Source of the DNA: Bermanella sp034112325
Lineage (GTDB): Bacteria; Pseudomonadota; Gammaproteobacteria; Pseudomonadales; Oceanobacteraceae
NCBI GenBank assembly: GCA_034112325.1
Contig: JAWUVO010000087.1
Coordinates: 21,915-85,914, forward strand
Direction of reading: 5' to 3'
DNA length: 64,000 nucleotides
In this document: positions 53,298-62,345 of the stretch, piece by piece
How positions within the stretch are numbered: the stretch's first letter is position 1
Layout of the letters: every line of letters starts with the position of its first letter
Position numbers and translations under genes: made by a program
The notes under the pieces: generated by a model
The model's input: the letters and a program-made list of their open reading frames with translations, nothing else
The model's database searches: none
Told to the model about the DNA's origin: nothing

Positions 53298-54283
53298 GCC
53301 CTGCAATACTTGAAGTAAAAGATCTGTGTGTAAGTTTTGAAACCGAACAAGGTTTACTCAACGTGCTAGATCATGTTTGCCTTGAAATTAAAAAAGGAAA
53401 AACATTGGGTTTAGTGGGAGAATCTGGCTGCGGTAAAAGTGTAACCTCTATGTCTATTATGCGTTTATTGCCACAGCCTTCAGGGAAAATAGTTAAAGGC
53501 GAAATATTATATGACAATACGGATTTAACCAAAGTATCGAGCGATCAACTAAGGAACATTCGCGGCAATAGAATTGCGATGATATTTCAAGAACCTATGA
53601 CTGCACTCAATCCGGTAAAAACTATTGGCAGTCAGTTGTTAGAAGTATATAAATTACATAGAAAAGATTTAACTAAAAAGCAGGCTTATAGCGCTTCCAT
53701 TGAAATACTACTTAAGGTCGGTATTCCTGAAGCTGCCACGCGCATGAATGAGCATCCTCACCAATTGTCAGGAGGAATGCGTCAGCGAGTAGTTATTGCC
53801 ATGGCGTTAGCATGTGAGCCCGACATTCTTATTGCTGACGAACCTACTACCGCTCTAGACGTAACTATTCAGGCACAAATATTAGAACTAATGAAGACTC
53901 TTCAGTCTGAGCTTGGCATGGCAATGCTGTTTATTACCCACGACCTTGGTGTAATTGCCGAGCTATGTGATGACGTTGCAGTTATGTACGCTGGTCGTGT
54001 AGTAGAAAAAACGACTGTCAAACAACTATTTAATCACCCACGCCACCCCTATTCAATTGGCCTACTTAATTCGATCCCTAAAATCACCTCGAAAAAGCTT
54101 GAGCGATTAAGCACCATAGAGGGTCAGGTACCATCACTAACCGATATGCCAGATGGCTGCCGCTTTCAAAATAGATGCGAATTTTCTGCTCCAACATGCT
54201 CACAGCAGAGCCATACGCTCAGTAAAGTCAGTGACAATCACTTTGTAAATTGCCATAAGTGGGAGCATTTAAATAATGAGTAG
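53294..54283 (+). CDS. Peptide ABC transporter ATPase, first (DppD-like half of YejF)
   Basis: The 329-residue ATPase has Walker A GESGCGKSVTS, signature LSGGMRQRVVIAMALA, Walker B ILIADEPTTALD and the oligopeptide C-terminal domain with cysteine-bearing CRFQNRCEFSAPTC, which may hold an iron-sulfur cluster as in DppD-type proteins. The start is a GTG overlapping the upstream stop by four bases. In E. coli one fused gene, yejF, encodes both ATPases; here they are separate. Confidence 0.93.
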   Translation: MSPAILEVKDLCVSFETEQGLLNVLDHVCLEIKKGKTLGLVGESGCGKSVTSMSIMRLLPQPSGKIVKGEILYDNTDLTKVSSDQLRNIRGNRIAMIFQEPMTALNPVKTIGSQLLEVYKLHRKDLTKKQAYSASIEILLKVGIPEAATRMNEHPHQLSGGMRQRVVIAMALACEPDILIADEPTTALDVTIQAQILELMKTLQSELGMAMLFITHDLGVIAELCDDVAVMYAGRVVEKTTVKQLFNHPRHPYSIGLLNSIPKITSKKLERLSTIEGQVPSLTDMPDGCRFQNRCEFSAPTCSQQSHTLSKVSDNHFVNCHKWEHLNNE

Positions 54284-55289
54284 CAACTACGCTCTACAGA
54301 TCAAAAACCTAGTAAAATATTTCCCTGTAAAATCAAACAAACTATTTACTAAACCGCTAACACTCAAAGCAGTTGATGGGATTTCTTTGAATGTTAAGGC
54401 AGGTGAAACACTAGGAATTGTTGGCGAATCTGGTTGTGGAAAAAGTACTCTTGCCAAAACAATTGCACGGTTAATTACATCTGACGCCGGCGAGATATTT
54501 TTCAAAGATAAAAACATCACTCATTACAAGCATAAAGATCTTAAAAAAGTACGGTCTAATATTCAATATGTTTTTCAAGATCCTTACGAATCGCTTAATC
54601 CAAGACATACTGTCTTATCTATTTTAGAAGAACCATTTATTATTCATGCAAAAATGAATGCCCAGCAAAGAAGAGCTCAGGTAGAACATTTACTGTCTAA
54701 AGTTGGGCTTCCTACAGATTGTCTGCAAAAGTACCCGCATGAGTTCTCTGGCGGGCAGCGACAGCGAATAGGCATTGCTAGAGCCATTGCGCTTAATCCA
54801 GAAGTTTTGATATGCGACGAGCCCGTTTCAGCACTGGATGTTTCGGTACAATCACAGATTATCAACCTGCTTAAAGATCTTCAAACCGAACTGGGGCTTA
54901 GTATTATATTTATTGCTCACGACCTGGCTGTGGTTAAACATATCTCAGACAGAATAGCAGTTATGTATCTAGGTGAGATTGTTGAAGAGGCATCAAGCGA
55001 TGAGCTTTTCAATAACCCTCAGCACCCTTATACACAGCTTTTAATGAATGCCATACCCAACCCTGATCCGTCTGTAAGGCGTATCAGGAACAATATATCA
55101 GGGGAACTCCCCTCGCCTATCAACCCCCCTAAGGGATGTCGCTTCCAGTCTCGCTGCCATTTAGGTGATGATAAGTGCACTCAGCAAAATCCTGATCTTA
55201 TTGCCAGAACCGGCAATGAGCTGCACTTAGTCTCATGCCATCATACCAAGCAAGCGCGTGAACGTTGGGTCTCTCCTTGGCAGTTGTGA
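54276..55289 (+). CDS. Peptide ABC transporter ATPase, second (DppF-like half of YejF)
   Basis: The 337-residue ATPase has Walker A GESGCGKSTLA, signature FSGGQRQRIGIARAIA, Walker B LICDEPVSALD and a C-terminal cysteine module CRFQSRCHLGDDKC. It begins eight bases before the end of the first ATPase gene, so the two are translationally coupled. It ends the operon, with a terminator at 55311. Confidence 0.93.
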   Translation: MSSNYALQIKNLVKYFPVKSNKLFTKPLTLKAVDGISLNVKAGETLGIVGESGCGKSTLAKTIARLITSDAGEIFFKDKNITHYKHKDLKKVRSNIQYVFQDPYESLNPRHTVLSILEEPFIIHAKMNAQQRRAQVEHLLSKVGLPTDCLQKYPHEFSGGQRQRIGIARAIALNPEVLICDEPVSALDVSVQSQIINLLKDLQTELGLSIIFIAHDLAVVKHISDRIAVMYLGEIVEEASSDELFNNPQHPYTQLLMNAIPNPDPSVRRIRNNISGELPSPINPPKGCRFQSRCHLGDDKCTQQNPDLIARTGNELHLVSCHHTKQARERWVSPWQL

Positions 55290-55310
55290 CAAACTGTTTA
55301 TTACAACCAT

Positions 55311-55339
55311 AAAAAAAGGGCCTAAGGCCCTTTTTTTTT
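55311..55339. terminator. Bidirectional terminator between the Yej operon and ppiD
   Basis: AAAAAAAGGGCC, TAA loop, GGCCCTTTTTTTTT between convergent genes. Confidence 0.92.
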
Positions 55340-55374
55340 GGTAAAAATAATATCAATGTCTTTAGACTTGGATA

Positions 55375-57201
55375 TTAATTTCGCTCAATATCACTATTTT
55401 CGTTGGCAAACTGTTGATAAGCACGGTATTCATTAAAAGCCTTAGTCCTGCTAACTTTTTGCTCTTCGTCATTATCTGTCGTGGAAACTTCAGGTCTTGT
55501 AACCTTGTCCAAACGAACCAGCACCTGGTCGCCATTAGAGATTGAAACTAAAGCGTACGATTTACTGTCAGCCTCAGGTAAAGTAAACACAGAGTTTAAG
55601 ATCTCTTCATCTACACCAGTAGAAGCACGACGCTTATCGCTAACAGACTTCCAAGAGCCATTATAATCATCTGCTCTAGCCTTAGATAACGCGTCTGCAG
55701 CATTCGAGGCCAATAAGTCAGTCGCCTTGCGATTCTCTAATAAGCTAACAATGCTAGCTTTCACTTCAGAAAAAGGCTTAACCTTTGATTCATTAAATGA
55801 ATTCAAATGAATCACAACCGCTTTACCGTCGGCAATCTCTATTACTTCACTGTTAGCTCCCTCTGAAACAACAACCTCAGAAAACGCGGCCTCGGCAACA
55901 GCTGGGTAAGCAGCAATGCCTTCGCCACCAGCCGAAGAAAACTCAGCAGATGTCTTAACAGTTAAATTTAGTGATTGAGCCGCTCCTTTAATAGAGTTAT
56001 TAGAAAAGGCTTCATCTTTTAAAATTTCTAATGCTTCGATATACGCAGCTTGAGACAGTTCTTGTTTCAAGGCAGTCTCAATAGATTCCGCTAAGTCGAC
56101 AAGCAAGGCTATTTCTGGCTGACGCTCTTCAAGTAGTTTTATAAGATGTAAGCCATCACGGGTCTCAACAACCTCAGAAATACCACCTACTTTTAATCGA
56201 GCTAGCGCTGCAGAAAACTCAGGCTCATATACTGACAAGCTAGAGAAACCAAGGTCACCACCGGCATACTTTGAGCTGTCATCTTCAGAGAACTCTTTAG
56301 CTAGCTCAGCAAAATCGTCGCCTGCATTAGCTTTTTTTGCTACTTCAATTAAATTATCTTTAGATTCCTGACTAGGATCTAGAATTAAAATATGAGCAGC
56401 GCGAAACTCTTTTTTAGACGCTGCTTCAGCGACCATATCTAGGTAGCGAGATTCTATCTGGTCTTCATCAACTTCAATTGAAGCACTCAGGTCTTTGCGA
56501 TTAAGCTCAACATAGTCAACAACAACTGTTTCATTTGTCATGTATCTAGAAGCATTTTCTTTAAAATAAGCAGTAGTCTCATCATCTGAGATAGTGACTG
56601 ATTTTTTAACATCTTCTAAAGAAAAGCTAACCGTTGAAAAATCACGTGACTGAGCATCTAAAGCGGCTACTTGAGCTTCTTCTACTTGAGTAGAAAATGC
56701 CGAGGCTTGCCATGCAGTTTGGGCCTGTTGAATTAATAAATTAGTTCTTAACAGCTCACGATAGCTTGAACGAGTAAATCCAGCGCTTCGTAGCACCAAG
56801 TCAAACTGGTTACGGTCAAATTGACCACCCTTTTGAAACTCTGCTGAAGTTAGAATAATTTTATCTATTTCGGCATCAGAAAAATAAGCACCTGACTTAG
56901 TGATGGTTTGCTTGAGCACAACCTCATCAATCAGTCCATTCAGCGCAATAGAGCGTAACTGACTATCCCCTAAGGTAAAGCTTTCGCCAAACTGAGATTG
57001 TAAGCGTCGCTTTTGCAACTGAACCATTTGGGCAACCTTGGCTTCACTTATCTCTTCTCCATTTACTTCGGCAGGGGCTGGCTGGCCACCACCCAAAGCA
57101 ACAATACCGTCTATACCGAACAGTGCGAAGGTAAGAATAATCAAACCAACAACAATTTTAGCAACTAGTCCTTTCGACCCGTCGCGCATCGCTTGAAGCA
57201 T
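55375..57201 (-). CDS. ppiD: Periplasmic folding chaperone PpiD
   Basis: PpiD is anchored in the inner membrane and helps secreted proteins fold as they leave SecYEG. The 608-residue protein starts MLQAMRDGSKGLVAKIVVGLIILTFALFGID-like, a membrane anchor typical of PpiD. It has a SurA-like chaperone region (about 30-220) and one parvulin domain near residues 250-345 (AAHILILDPSQE, GGDLGFSSLSVYEPEF). The start at 57201 is chosen over a longer frame because AAGG precedes it. It follows hupB, as in many gammaproteobacteria. Confidence 0.93.
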   Translation of the reverse strand: MLQAMRDGSKGLVAKIVVGLIILTFALFGIDGIVALGGGQPAPAEVNGEEISEAKVAQMVQLQKRRLQSQFGESFTLGDSQLRSIALNGLIDEVVLKQTITKSGAYFSDAEIDKIILTSAEFQKGGQFDRNQFDLVLRSAGFTRSSYRELLRTNLLIQQAQTAWQASAFSTQVEEAQVAALDAQSRDFSTVSFSLEDVKKSVTISDDETTAYFKENASRYMTNETVVVDYVELNRKDLSASIEVDEDQIESRYLDMVAEAASKKEFRAAHILILDPSQESKDNLIEVAKKANAGDDFAELAKEFSEDDSSKYAGGDLGFSSLSVYEPEFSAALARLKVGGISEVVETRDGLHLIKLLEERQPEIALLVDLAESIETALKQELSQAAYIEALEILKDEAFSNNSIKGAAQSLNLTVKTSAEFSSAGGEGIAAYPAVAEAAFSEVVVSEGANSEVIEIADGKAVVIHLNSFNESKVKPFSEVKASIVSLLENRKATDLLASNAADALSKARADDYNGSWKSVSDKRRASTGVDEEILNSVFTLPEADSKSYALVSISNGDQVLVRLDKVTRPEVSTTDNDEEQKVSRTKAFNEYRAYQQFANENSDIERN

Positions 57202-57244
57202 AATACTACAACCTTTATTAGAATTTTTAGGCTTAAGGAAACAA

Positions 57245-57274
57245 AAAAAGCGCATCGATCGAGATGCGCTTTTT
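57245..57274 (-). terminator. Terminator of hupB
   Basis: AAAAAGCGCATC, 6-base loop, GATGCGCTTTTT, 38 bp after the hupB stop on the minus strand. Confidence 0.85.
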
Positions 57275-57312
57275 AGGTATTCTTTTAGTTCTTAAATAAC
57301 ACCGATTAACGT

Positions 57313-57591
57313 TTAGTTAACAGCGTCTTTAAGCGCTTTACCAGGTTTAAAACCAGGTACTTTTGCAGCTGCAATTTGAATCGGCTGTCCCGTTTGAGGG
57401 TTACGACCAGTTCGTGCAGCACGTTCTTTAACAGAAAATGTACCAAATCCCACTAAAACAACTGGATCACCATCTTTTAATGCTGTCGTAATTGCGTCTA
57501 CAGTTGCATCCAATGCACGACCAGCTGCAGCCTTTGGAATATCCGCAGAAGCTGCAATCGCATCTATCAACTCAGATTTATTCACACTCAT
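57313..57591 (-). CDS. hupB: DNA-binding protein HU (beta type)
   Basis: HU is a small nucleoid protein that bends DNA. The 92 residues begin MSVNKSELIDAIAASADIPKAAAGRALDA and contain GFGTFSVKERAARTGRNPQTGQ, which includes the GRNPQTG tip of the DNA-clamping arm. Its place between lon and ppiD points to HupB rather than HupA. Confidence 0.96.
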   Translation of the reverse strand: MSVNKSELIDAIAASADIPKAAAGRALDATVDAITTALKDGDPVVLVGFGTFSVKERAARTGRNPQTGQPIQIAAAKVPGFKPGKALKDAVN

Positions 57592-57668
57592 CCCCTTACT
57601 TAACTTAGTTTTTTTATATGTAAATCGGTATAGCTAAGCGCATAGCAATGACCATCACAAGAAGCAGC

Positions 57669-57697
57669 AAGTTACCCAGTGTGACGGCCTGTGTCAA
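57669..57697 (-). promoter_or_regulatory. Possible hupB promoter
   Basis: On the minus strand a perfect TTGACA (57697 to 57692) is followed after 17 bp by TAACTT, a weak -10. It lies 78 bp before the hupB start. Confidence 0.35.
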
Positions 57698-57717
57698 GGC
57701 GCTTTGTGGCTTTTTAG

Positions 57718-60108
57718 CTAATGGGTGCTCATTTGCCCTGGCTGACTTTGCTGTTTGGCGGACTCTTTCTCAAGTACAGATGCTACGTTTGCCTGAATGT
57801 CACCAACAAGCGCCACATCAATAACCTCATCAACCCACTTAACCGGAATGATTTCTAACTGGTCTTTGATATTCTGAGGAATCTCTTTTAAATCACGTTC
57901 ATTTTCAAAGGGAATGAGTACAGTTTTAATACCTCCCCTATGAGCCGCTAAAAGTTTCTCTTTAAGTCCGCCTATGGGTAACACTTTACCCCGTAGAGTT
58001 ACCTCACCCGTCATTGCCACGTCAGATCTGATCTCTGTGTTTGTTATAACGGACATTAACGCCGTAACCATACCAACACCAGCACTTGGCCCGTCTTTAG
58101 GTGTAGCGCCTTCTGGAACGTGAATATGAAGATCGTGAGTCTCAAAGAAATTCACCGGCAAGTTCCACGCTGTTGAACGACTTTTAACTACAGTTAATGC
58201 AGCCTGAATAGACTCCTGCATCACATCACCCAATGAGCCAGTTTTTACAATACGCCCCTTACCAGGAGTAATAACAGACTCAATGGTTAGTATTTCACCG
58301 CCTACTGAGGTCCAGGCTAAGCCAGTTACTTGGCCTACGTAATTTTTAGCATCGGCCAACCCATACTGAAACTTCTCGACACCAAGATATTCTTCAAGCA
58401 TTTCAGGCTTGATACTAGACTCCACCGGATTTTCTTTGCTCATCACATTTTTTTTGACCACCTTGCGACACAACTTAGCAAGCTCTCGCTCTAAACCGCG
58501 CACTCCAGCTTCTTTGGTGTAATGCCTAACAACAGAGCGCATGGTATCTTTTGAAAGAGAGAGTTCATTTTCCTTAACACCATTCTGCCCTATCTGCTTC
58601 GGAAGCAGATAACGCTCAGCGATATTAACTTTTTCATCTTCTGTATACCCAGGAATACGAATTATCTCCATACGGTCAAGCAGCGGCGCAGGAATGTTCA
58701 TACTATTAGCCGTACAAACAAACATAACTTCTGACAGATCGTAATCAACTTCTAAATAATGATCTGCGAATGCTGTGTTTTGCTCAGGATCCAACACTTC
58801 TAATAAAGCAGAAGCTGGGTCACCACGATGATCCATTCCCATCTTGTCAATTTCATCTAACAAGAACAGAGGGTTTTTAACCCCTACTTTAGAAATCTTT
58901 TGAATCAACTTGCCTGGCATAGAACCAATATAGGTGCGGCGATGACCACGAATTTCGGCTTCATCACGAACCCCGCCAAGCGCCATTCGCACATACTTTC
59001 GGTTTGTAGCTTTAGCAATAGATCGACCCAAAGATGTTTTACCCACACCAGGAGGACCTACCAAGCACAGTATATTTGCAGTGGATTTCTTAACTCTTTT
59101 TTGAACCGCTAAATACTCAAGAATTCTATCTTTAACTTCATCTAGACCGTAATGATCCTTATCTAAAATCTCTTTAGCTAAATCAATATTAGCTCGAACC
59201 TTACTTTTATTTTTCCATGGGATATTTAGCATCCAATCTAAATAACCGCGAACCACAGATGCCTCTGCCGACATAGGGGACATCATTTTTAGCTTATTCA
59301 TTTCAGAAGATGCTTTTTCTTTTGCATCTTTTGGCATTCCAGCGTCATTAATCTTCTGCTGCAACTCTTCTAATTCATTTGGCACATCATCCATATCGCC
59401 AAGTTCTTTTTGAATGGCTTTCATTTGCTCATTCAAATAATACTCACGCTGGCTCTTTTCCATCTGTTTTTTAACGCGACCACGAATGCGCTTTTCAACT
59501 TTAAACAGATCGATCTCAGATTCCATAACCCCCATTAAATGCTCAATACGATCACGAACATTGATCATTTCAAGTACTGATTGCTTTTCATCAAGCTTAA
59601 GAGATATATGCGCAGCAATGGTATCCGCTAGACGACCTGCATCTTCGATACCCGATATGGTTGACAATACTTCACTCGGTACTTTTTTCGACAATTGAAC
59701 GTACTGCTCGAAATGCCCCGTTAAAGACCGTACTAGTACCTCATTCTCACGCTCGGAAAGATCCGGATCTGCAAGACTTTCGCTATGACAACGAAACAAA
59801 GTATCTTCGTCAATCAATTCTACGAGTTTGGCGCGGTAGTCACCTTCAACCAGCACTTTAACCGTACCGTCAGGCAATTTTAATAACTGCAGAATATTGG
59901 CAACGGTGCCTACCTGATTTAAATCGCTGACATCAGGATTATCATGGCCGGCATCTTTTTGAGCGACTAACATCACTCTCTTATCTTGTGTCATTGCTTC
60001 TTCTAAAGCAGCAATGGATTTAGCTCTCCCTACAAACAAAGGGATCACCATGCTTGGAAATACAACGACGTCACGCAGAGGTAACAACGGCAGGTAATCT
60101 TGACTCAT
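57718..60108 (-). CDS. lon: ATP-dependent protease Lon
   Basis: Lon degrades misfolded and regulatory proteins in the cytosol. The N-terminal substrate domain starts LPLLPLRDVVVFPSMVIPLFVGR. The AAA+ module has Walker A GPPGVGKTSLG and Walker B FLLDEIDKM. The protease domain carries the catalytic serine in PKDGPSAGVGM, with the lysine in the later RGKVLPIGGLKEKLLAAHRGG region. The 796-residue length is typical. It sits between clpX and hupB; a terminator separates it from clpX. Confidence 0.97.
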   Translation of the reverse strand: MSQDYLPLLPLRDVVVFPSMVIPLFVGRAKSIAALEEAMTQDKRVMLVAQKDAGHDNPDVSDLNQVGTVANILQLLKLPDGTVKVLVEGDYRAKLVELIDEDTLFRCHSESLADPDLSERENEVLVRSLTGHFEQYVQLSKKVPSEVLSTISGIEDAGRLADTIAAHISLKLDEKQSVLEMINVRDRIEHLMGVMESEIDLFKVEKRIRGRVKKQMEKSQREYYLNEQMKAIQKELGDMDDVPNELEELQQKINDAGMPKDAKEKASSEMNKLKMMSPMSAEASVVRGYLDWMLNIPWKNKSKVRANIDLAKEILDKDHYGLDEVKDRILEYLAVQKRVKKSTANILCLVGPPGVGKTSLGRSIAKATNRKYVRMALGGVRDEAEIRGHRRTYIGSMPGKLIQKISKVGVKNPLFLLDEIDKMGMDHRGDPASALLEVLDPEQNTAFADHYLEVDYDLSEVMFVCTANSMNIPAPLLDRMEIIRIPGYTEDEKVNIAERYLLPKQIGQNGVKENELSLSKDTMRSVVRHYTKEAGVRGLERELAKLCRKVVKKNVMSKENPVESSIKPEMLEEYLGVEKFQYGLADAKNYVGQVTGLAWTSVGGEILTIESVITPGKGRIVKTGSLGDVMQESIQAALTVVKSRSTAWNLPVNFFETHDLHIHVPEGATPKDGPSAGVGMVTALMSVITNTEIRSDVAMTGEVTLRGKVLPIGGLKEKLLAAHRGGIKTVLIPFENERDLKEIPQNIKDQLEIIPVKWVDEVIDVALVGDIQANVASVLEKESAKQQSQPGQMSTH

Positions 60109-60230
60109 AATAAACCTTATACTCTATTGGAACTGCCAAATTAAATTTACATTGTTTATAGAGTTGTGGGCATTGATTAAAAAAACAAGGACTAATGTAG
60201 GAAAGCACAGGAAAAGACGAAAAAAAGACG

Positions 60231-60255
60231 AAAAAAAAGGGCCAAATGGCCCTTT
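60231..60255 (-). terminator. Terminator of clpX
   Basis: AAAGGGCC, AAAT, GGCCCTTT as read on the + strand; on the minus strand it is followed by eight T. It isolates the lon promoter region at 60109-60230 from clpX. Confidence 0.88.
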
Positions 60256-60286
60256 CTTTAATAAAAACACACTTTTAGCTTAAATT

Positions 60287-61573
60287 TTAAGCATCATCCG
60301 GTGCGACTTTATCAACTTCATTCGACTCGTAGATAAACAATGGCTCAGAATCGCCATTAATTACACCTTCGTCGATAACAACTTTCGTTACATTCTCTTC
60401 AGATGGAATCTTGTACATACTGTTAAGCAAGATACCTTCTAAAATCGAACGTAATCCACGAGCACCGATCTTACGCGCCATCGCTTTATGAGCAACCGCT
60501 TTAAGTGCAGACTCACGGAACTCAAGTTCAGCATCTTCCATATCAAATAATTTTTGATATTGCTTAACCAAAGAATTTTTAGGTTCAGTCAAGATCTGAA
60601 TTAACGCAGCCTCATCAAGCTCATCAAGTGTCGCAACCACTGGCAAACGACCAATAAACTCAGGGATTAGGCCATACTTAACCAAGTCACCCGGCTCTAC
60701 CGAACGCAAAAGATCACCTATTGATCTTTCTTCATCTTTGCCTTTTACAGTGGCAGAGAAACCAATACTGCTCTTTTCTGAACGGTCACGAATTAACTGA
60801 TCTAAACCAGCAAATGCACCACCACAGATGAATAACATATTGGAAGTATCAACCTGCAAGAACTCTTGCTGTGGATGCTTACGCCCACCCTGAGGAGGAA
60901 CTGAAGCAACCGTACCTTCGATCAACTTAAGTAAAGCCTGCTGAACACCCTCACCCGAAACATCACGTGTAATGGATGGGTTGTCAGACTTGCGTGAAAT
61001 TTTATCAATCTCATCGATGTAAACGATGCCACGCTGCGCTTTTTCTACATCGTAGTCACATTTCTGCAACAACTTCTGGATAATATTCTCAACATCTTCA
61101 CCCACATAACCCGCTTCCGTTAAGGGCGTCGCGTCTGAAATAGTTAAAGGAACGTTTAACAAACGCGCCAAAGTCTCAGCCAATAGCGTTTTACCACTAC
61201 CTGTTGGACCAATTAATAGAATATTACTCTTCGAAAGCTCAACATCTCCCTTGCGCTCACCGAACTGCAGGCGCTTGTAGTGATTGTATACCGCTACAGA
61301 TAAAACAATTTTTGCTTTATCTTGGCCAATCACATACTCATCAAGAGTTGCTTTAATTTCTTTAGGCGTCGGCAAACTACCCGAATCGCCTTTATTCTCG
61401 GCTTCTTGAACTTCTTCACGAATAATGTCGTTGCATAAATCAACGCACTCATCACAAATGAATACAGAAGGGCCAGCAATCAGCTTACGCACTTCATGCT
61501 GACTTTTGCCACAAAAGGAGCAGTACAGCAACTTGCCGTTATCTTCGCCTTTGCCTTTAGTGTCGTCGGTCAT
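60287..61573 (-). CDS. clpX: ATP-dependent Clp protease ATP-binding subunit ClpX
   Basis: ClpX unfolds tagged substrates and feeds them to ClpP. The N-terminal zinc-binding domain has C18, C21, C40 and C43. Walker A is GPTGSGKT with K128 and Walker B is GIVYIDEIDKI. GYVGEDVENI (pore-1 loop) and IGF-type ClpP-docking residues (SSIGFSATV) are intact. The 428-residue length matches. It is 35 bp after clpP, so they are probably co-transcribed. Confidence 0.97.
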   Translation of the reverse strand: MTDDTKGKGEDNGKLLYCSFCGKSQHEVRKLIAGPSVFICDECVDLCNDIIREEVQEAENKGDSGSLPTPKEIKATLDEYVIGQDKAKIVLSVAVYNHYKRLQFGERKGDVELSKSNILLIGPTGSGKTLLAETLARLLNVPLTISDATPLTEAGYVGEDVENIIQKLLQKCDYDVEKAQRGIVYIDEIDKISRKSDNPSITRDVSGEGVQQALLKLIEGTVASVPPQGGRKHPQQEFLQVDTSNMLFICGGAFAGLDQLIRDRSEKSSIGFSATVKGKDEERSIGDLLRSVEPGDLVKYGLIPEFIGRLPVVATLDELDEAALIQILTEPKNSLVKQYQKLFDMEDAELEFRESALKAVAHKAMARKIGARGLRSILEGILLNSMYKIPSEENVTKVVIDEGVINGDSEPLFIYESNEVDKVAPDDA

Positions 61574-61608
61574 TCGACTGCCTCATTAATAACTTTTGAT
61601 ACCGCACA

Positions 61609-62256
61609 CTATTCAGCGTTACGGCTCTCTAATACTTTATCGATCAAACCATACTTCATTGCTTCTTCAGCACTCATGAAGTTATCACGCTCAGTATCCT
61701 GAGCAATCTGCTCAATAGTTTGGCCAGAATGCTTCGCCATAATGCGATTAAGTCGGTCTTTTGTTTCTTGAATATTATTCGCTTGAATCTGAATATCCGT
61801 CGCTTGACCTTGAGCACCACCACTTGGCTGGTGAATCATGACACGAGAATTAGGCAGGCAGAAACGCTTACCTTCCGCTCCAGCATTCAATAAAAATGCT
61901 CCCATACTGCAAGCTTGGCCAATACACATGGTACTTACATTGGGCTTAATAAACTGCATAGTATCGTAAATCGACATACCCGCAGTGACAGAGCCACCAG
62001 GAGAGTTGATATACAAATGAATATCTTTATCTGGATTTTCAGATTCTAAAAATAACATCTGAGCAACAACCAGATTCGCCATATGGTCTTCGACTTGACC
62101 CACTATGAAAATAACACGCTCTTTTAATAAACGTGAATAAATATCGTATGAACGCTCTCCACGAGCGGTCTGCTCGACGACCATGGGGACTAACGCACCC
62201 ATAATGTCATTACTTCTATCGGAATCAAACATCGATTCAAGCACTCCCTGACTCAT
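61609..62256 (-). CDS. clpP: ATP-dependent Clp protease proteolytic subunit ClpP
   Basis: ClpP forms the 14-subunit peptidase chamber used by ClpX. The catalytic triad is S117 (GQACSMGAFLL), H142 (MIHQPSGG) and D191 (DTERDNFM), spaced exactly as in E. coli. I start at the ATG at 62256, giving 215 residues; the longer frame needs a TTG inside the tig terminator hairpin. The short acidic N-terminal extension is presumably removed, as in other ClpP. Confidence 0.96.
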   Translation of the reverse strand: MSQGVLESMFDSDRSNDIMGALVPMVVEQTARGERSYDIYSRLLKERVIFIVGQVEDHMANLVVAQMLFLESENPDKDIHLYINSPGGSVTAGMSIYDTMQFIKPNVSTMCIGQACSMGAFLLNAGAEGKRFCLPNSRVMIHQPSGGAQGQATDIQIQANNIQETKDRLNRIMAKHSGQTIEQIAQDTERDNFMSAEEAMKYGLIDKVLESRNAE

Positions 62257-62267
62257 TATTATCAGCA

Positions 62268-62300
62268 AAAAACAGCTACTTGGAATCAGTAGCTGTTTTT
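62268..62300 (-). terminator. Terminator-like hairpin between tig and clpP
   Basis: AAAAACAGCTACT, 7-base loop, AGTAGCTGTTTTT. It ends 45 bp after the tig stop and only 11 bases before the clpP ATG, so read-through could place the hairpin in the clpP leader. Confidence 0.8.
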
Positions 62301-62345
62301 AGTTTAGACGGTGTTCTGAACGTTGTCAGTCACTCGAAGGATTGA

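Noticed and set aside
60109..60230. Heat-shock sigma-32 promoter before lon
   Set aside because: A TTGTTT and a CCCACA with roughly suitable spacing exist on the minus strand, but the match to the consensus is too weak to call.
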